From NCBI RefSeq assembly GCF_003863355.1, contig NZ_QQWG01000018.1, positions 29,583 to 93,582 of the forward strand: a stretch of 64,000 nucleotides of DNA. Reading direction: 5' to 3'. The notes under the pieces are model-generated. The model did no database searches and was not told the origin of the DNA. It worked only from the letters and a program-made list of their open reading frames with translations. Source of the DNA: Ancylomarina euxina. Lineage in GTDB: Bacteria > Bacteroidota > Bacteroidia > Bacteroidales > Marinifilaceae. A program made the position numbers and the translations under genes. This document shows, in pieces, positions 63,877 to 64,000 of the stretch. Position 1 is the first letter of the stretch; every line of letters begins with the position of its first letter.

Positions 63877-64000
63877 ATCGAGTAGGTAGGGGGATTACTC
63901 CCCCGCCCTCTCACACCACCGTGCGTACTCTCGTACACGGCGGTTTCGAATAATGTTTGAACTGTTTATAGATAACTGACATATTGTATAATCCTAAATC
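63877..64000 (-). mobile_element. 3' end of a group II intron (domains V and VI); the rest lies beyond the window
   Basis: On the minus strand domain V is at about 63912-63946: ACCGCCGTG pairs with CACGGTGGT, then a two-base CG bulge, a UAC/GUA stem and a GAGA tetraloop. The lower stem contains a CGC catalytic triad with the G-U wobble. Domain VI follows with GGGGGA-GTAA-TCCCCC and a bulged adenosine at 63883, seven bases from the 3' end ...CTACTCGAT. The intron-encoded reverse transcriptase, if present, would lie to the right of the window. The CGC triad suggests a group IIC-like intron, although other classes cannot be ruled out. Confidence 0.85.

Noticed and set aside
63877..64000. Simple terminator hairpin or IS end at the right edge
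   Set aside because: The two adjoining hairpins fit group II intron domains V and VI in detail, including the bulge, tetraloop and branch adenosine.
1..64000. tRNA, rRNA or defence-system genes
   Set aside because: Looked for and not seen; no cloverleaf, rRNA stretch, toxin-antitoxin pair, restriction-modification or CRISPR-associated gene could be supported.

Overview
The window is chromosomal DNA from an AT-rich member of the Bacteroidota. Evidence for this is the SusC/SusD pairs, OmpH/BamA cell-envelope genes, a fused E1 alpha/beta dehydrogenase, lipoproteins with acidic residues after the lipobox cysteine, little sign of Shine-Dalgarno sites, and many -7 boxes of the TAnnTTTG type. A marine or sediment, facultatively or aerotolerantly anaerobic member of the Marinilabiliales is my best guess (KorAB-type ferredoxin oxidoreductase alongside two superoxide dismutases). 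The genus cannot be fixed from the sequence alone.

Layout. 1-9.9 kb: 3' part of the 2-oxoacid dehydrogenase E1 fusion, a DivIC/FtsB-like gene, a TonB protein, a glycosyltransferase, an OmpH-like chaperone, proline dehydrogenase, a carboxypeptidase-regulatory-domain protein, a nitroreductase, and two neighbouring superoxide dismutases, one with Fe-type and one with Mn-type signature residues. 10-20 kb: a MATE exporter, a divergent futalosine-hydrolase-like protein, folE, fabD, a large receiver/PPDK-N protein, and korB-korA. 20.7-38.2 kb: three SusC/SusD loci in a row, all on the minus strand. The middle one has two extra small lipoproteins and matches the four-gene BT2261-2264-type peptide importer. 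The three susC genes share a promoter-region box, a start-proximal leader and an almost identical first ~105 residues. No glycoside hydrolase, sulfatase, sigma factor or local regulator lies with them. 38.6-47.2 kb: gamma carbonic anhydrase, then the envelope cluster murI-ompH-ompH-bamA-uppS-outer-membrane barrel, nadK and a CBS protein. 47.3-63.7 kb: housekeeping genes (pdxJ, hydrolase, exonuclease, udk, manA, engB, prs, rplY, pth, S4 protein, DUF4924, EamA transporter, lnt, a predicted secreted beta-rich protein, an FAD protein).

Non-coding structure. There are about twenty hairpin terminators, several -7 boxes, a perfect palindrome upstream of the Mn-type sod promoter, an 8-bp unit repeated 11 times after the DUF4924 stop codon, a 150-bp inverted-repeat element, and, at the right edge on the minus strand, the 3' end (domains V and VI) of a group II intron whose body lies beyond the window.

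How the genes fit together. Much of the window serves the outer membrane: Lnt would complete lipoprotein acylation for the SusD-type lipoproteins, OmpH/BamA would assemble the SusC barrels, and TonB would energise them. No clearly new defence or secretion system was found. The most novel-looking items are the co-regulation signature of the three SusC loci, the metal-split sod pair with its palindrome, the double-receiver/PPDK-N protein and the VNTR.
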